Shown here: in pieces, positions 4,490 through 5,984 of the stretch
Layout: the number at the start of each line of letters is the position of its first letter
How positions within the stretch are numbered: the first letter of the stretch is position 1
From: JBFKUL01 sp041635755
GTDB lineage: Bacteria; Pseudomonadota; Gammaproteobacteria; Burkholderiales; SG8-39
DNA: 5,984 nt
Direction of reading: 5' to 3'
Assembly (NCBI GenBank): GCA_041635755.1
Contig: JBFKUL010000192.1
Span: 1-5,984 of the forward strand
The notes under the pieces: generated by a model
What the model saw: the letters and a program-made list of their open reading frames with translations, nothing else
Told to the model about the DNA's origin: nothing
Databases searched by the model: none
Program-made: the position numbers and the translations under genes

Positions 4490-5984
4490 CTACTTCGGAT
4501 GCAGCGCTAGGCGCTGCGCGCCGCGCGACTCGATGAGCGTGCGGTCGGTGGTCATGCGAATGTACTCGCCGTTCGCCCAGGCCTTGCTGAAAGACTTGTA
4601 GTGCGGCGAGAGCCAGTTGCCCGATTGGCCGCCGGAGTGAATGTAGAGGGAAGCGTCGAGGTCCGCAAAATCGTAGATCGCGCGCAGGCTCGAGGCATGG
4701 CGGCTGGCGAAGGGCTCGTCCTCGTTGCCGAACTTCATGCGGCCGCGATTCAGCGTGTAATTGCCCCCGGCGGTGGGCACGCGGATGTCGAACCAGCGCG
4801 CGAGCTCGCGCTTCGCGCCGAAGGGTCGATGCTCGTGGCGCGCCGCGTGCGCTTCGTCCCAGCGCCACTTTTCCGGGTTGCCCCCGTAACGGCGCTCAAG
4901 TTCGCCGAGCGCGGTATCGAGCGAGAGCGCGAGCAGCGCCTCGCAGGTCTCGGTTTCCGGAGTACGGATGTCGTCGCACCAGCGCGACTGGCCGGCGTGA
5001 TTGGCGAGTACGTTGCCGATGAACACGGCGCGCGGCTCCCAGTGCTGCGCGAAGGCCTCGCCCAACTCGTCGGCGTAGATCGCGCGCGCGAGCTCGCGCC
5101 ACCATGCTTTGAAGATGAGCGGCTCGGCGCGCTCGCCGGCCATAGCGCCGTCCCACTTGGCGAGCTTCTCGAGCGCCCTGCGCGCGGGCTCGCTTCCTGG
5201 GCGCGTCTTGAGCATGTGCGGCAGCAGTTCCCGCGCGGCGGGCGAAACGACGTCCATCTGCATGCGCGCGAAGCTGTTCACCGAGTGCTTGGGCACGGCG
5301 CCGAGCAGCTCGCGAATGCGGTTCGCGCGGTAGGGCGGTTCCCACTCGCTAGTGATGAAGTGGCGGTATCCCGGCGGCACGATTTTCTGGTTTGCGGTAT
5401 AGAGCACGCCGCTCGCCGGGTTGTAGGCGCGCGGCAGCTCGTCGAAGGGCACGTAGCCGTCCCAGTCGTAACGCGCCACCCAGCCTGGCGCGGGCGCGAG
5501 CCCCATGACGTTGTTGTCGGGCTTGCGCACCGGGATGCGGCCCGCGGCGATGAAGCCGATGTTGCCCTCGATGTCCGCGTAGACCATGTTCTGCTGGGGC
5601 GCGTGGAAGTCGCGGGTAGCATCGAGAAAGCTGAGCCAGTCGTGGGTGTGCGCGAGCTTGGAGGAGGCCTGCATGGTGCGGTCGTCCTCGTCGAGCGCAG
5701 TCCACGCAAGCGCGAGCACATAGCCGCCCGGAGCGACTTCGCGCGCGCCGCGCAGCGCATCGGAGATCACCGGCCCGTGACGCGAGACGCGAACGATGAC
5801 CTTTTCGTCGGGCGCGCCCTTCACCTTGATGGTCTCCTCGATCGTCGTGAAGGCGCGCGGGCCTTGCGGTGTCAGGTACTGGTCGTCGGTGAGCAGCTTC
5901 TCGAGGTAGAGGTCCTGCACGTCCGGTCCGGTGTTGGTGAAGCCCCACGCAAAGCGCGAGTTCCTTCCGAGCACGATCGCGGGC
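4490..5984 (-). CDS. Penicillin acylase family protein (S45 Ntn-hydrolase), C-terminal part
   Basis: The last 497 residues of a penicillin amidase family protein. The frame is open to the window edge, so the true start lies beyond 5984; the GTG at 5972-5974 is only an internal codon. Known family members are periplasmic, are made as one precursor, and self-cleave at a Ser that becomes the beta-chain nucleophile; that Ser and the alpha chain are outside the window. Seen here, in order: GRNSRFAWGFTNTGPDVQDL, the segment VYADIEGNIGFIAAGRIPVR, WDGYVPFDELPRAYNPASG, YTANQKIV and YRANRIREL (regions where the family carries its catalytic Asn and Arg, from memory), and the C-terminal GGNYTL...SLRAIYDF...GGQSGN...SPHYKSF signature. 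The protein ends at TAG 4490-4492. It cleaves an amide bond to release a carboxylic acid; penicillin itself, N-acyl-homoserine lactones or other N-acyl compounds are all possible. A decayed second copy of its 3' end lies at 2484-2790. Confidence 0.93.
   Translation of the reverse strand, partial: PAIVLGRNSRFAWGFTNTGPDVQDLYLEKLLTDDQYLTPQGPRAFTTIEETIKVKGAPDEKVIVRVSRHGPVISDALRGAREVAPGGYVLALAWTALDEDDRTMQASSKLAHTHDWLSFLDATRDFHAPQQNMVYADIEGNIGFIAAGRIPVRKPDNNVMGLAPAPGWVARYDWDGYVPFDELPRAYNPASGVLYTANQKIVPPGYRHFITSEWEPPYRANRIRELLGAVPKHSVNSFARMQMDVVSPAARELLPHMLKTRPGSEPARRALEKLAKWDGAMAGERAEPLIFKAWWRELARAIYADELGEAFAQHWEPRAVFIGNVLANHAGQSRWCDDIRTPETETCEALLALSLDTALGELERRYGGNPEKWRWDEAHAARHEHRPFGAKRELARWFDIRVPTAGGNYTLNRGRMKFGNEDEPFASRHASSLRAIYDFADLDASLYIHSGGQSGNWLSPHYKSFSKAWANGEYIRMTTDRTLIESRGAQRLALHPK

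Overview
The window is GC-rich chromosomal DNA with dense, long ORFs. It carries an RND efflux pump, an Acs-like CoA ligase, a periplasmic S45 acylase and an outer-membrane-type lipoprotein. Together these suggest a Gram-negative proteobacterium, probably a betaproteobacterium; that placement is an impression from gene content and composition and was not tested.

Layout. (1) Bases 1-423, plus strand: the C-terminal end of an RND-family inner-membrane efflux transporter. (2) 429-2423, minus strand: a complete 664-residue AMP-forming acyl-CoA synthetase, convergent with the RND gene across a 5-bp gap. (3) 2484 to about 2868 (possibly 2896), minus strand: a pseudogene chimera. It joins a decayed copy of the C-terminus of the penicillin acylase gene to a decayed piece of the C-terminal domain of the CoA ligase, both of which have intact homologues in this window. 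(4) About 2897-3248: non-coding, with a strong hairpin, a possible -10 element and a good ribosome binding site. (5) 3249-4304, plus strand: a repeat-rich lipoprotein with a C-terminal peptidoglycan-binding-like domain, followed by a clear intrinsic terminator. (6) 4490-5984, minus strand: the C-terminal two thirds or so of a penicillin acylase family (S45, Ntn-hydrolase) protein, running off the window.

Most interesting points. The chimera has exactly the structure expected at the junction of a tandem duplication whose endpoints were a shared 10-bp sequence, accagcgcgc, present once inside the ligase gene (691-700) and once inside the acylase gene (4792-4801). It implies an ancestral acylase-ligase gene pair on the same strand, about 60 bp apart: an amidase releasing a carboxylic acid and a ligase activating it to the CoA thioester. 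The lipoprotein is built from eight 23-residue repeats arranged as two blocks of four, each block closed by a similar Trp-containing cap ending in EILC; three 8-residue repeats link it to the lipid anchor. No CRISPR array, tRNA, rRNA, transposase or recognisable defence system was seen.
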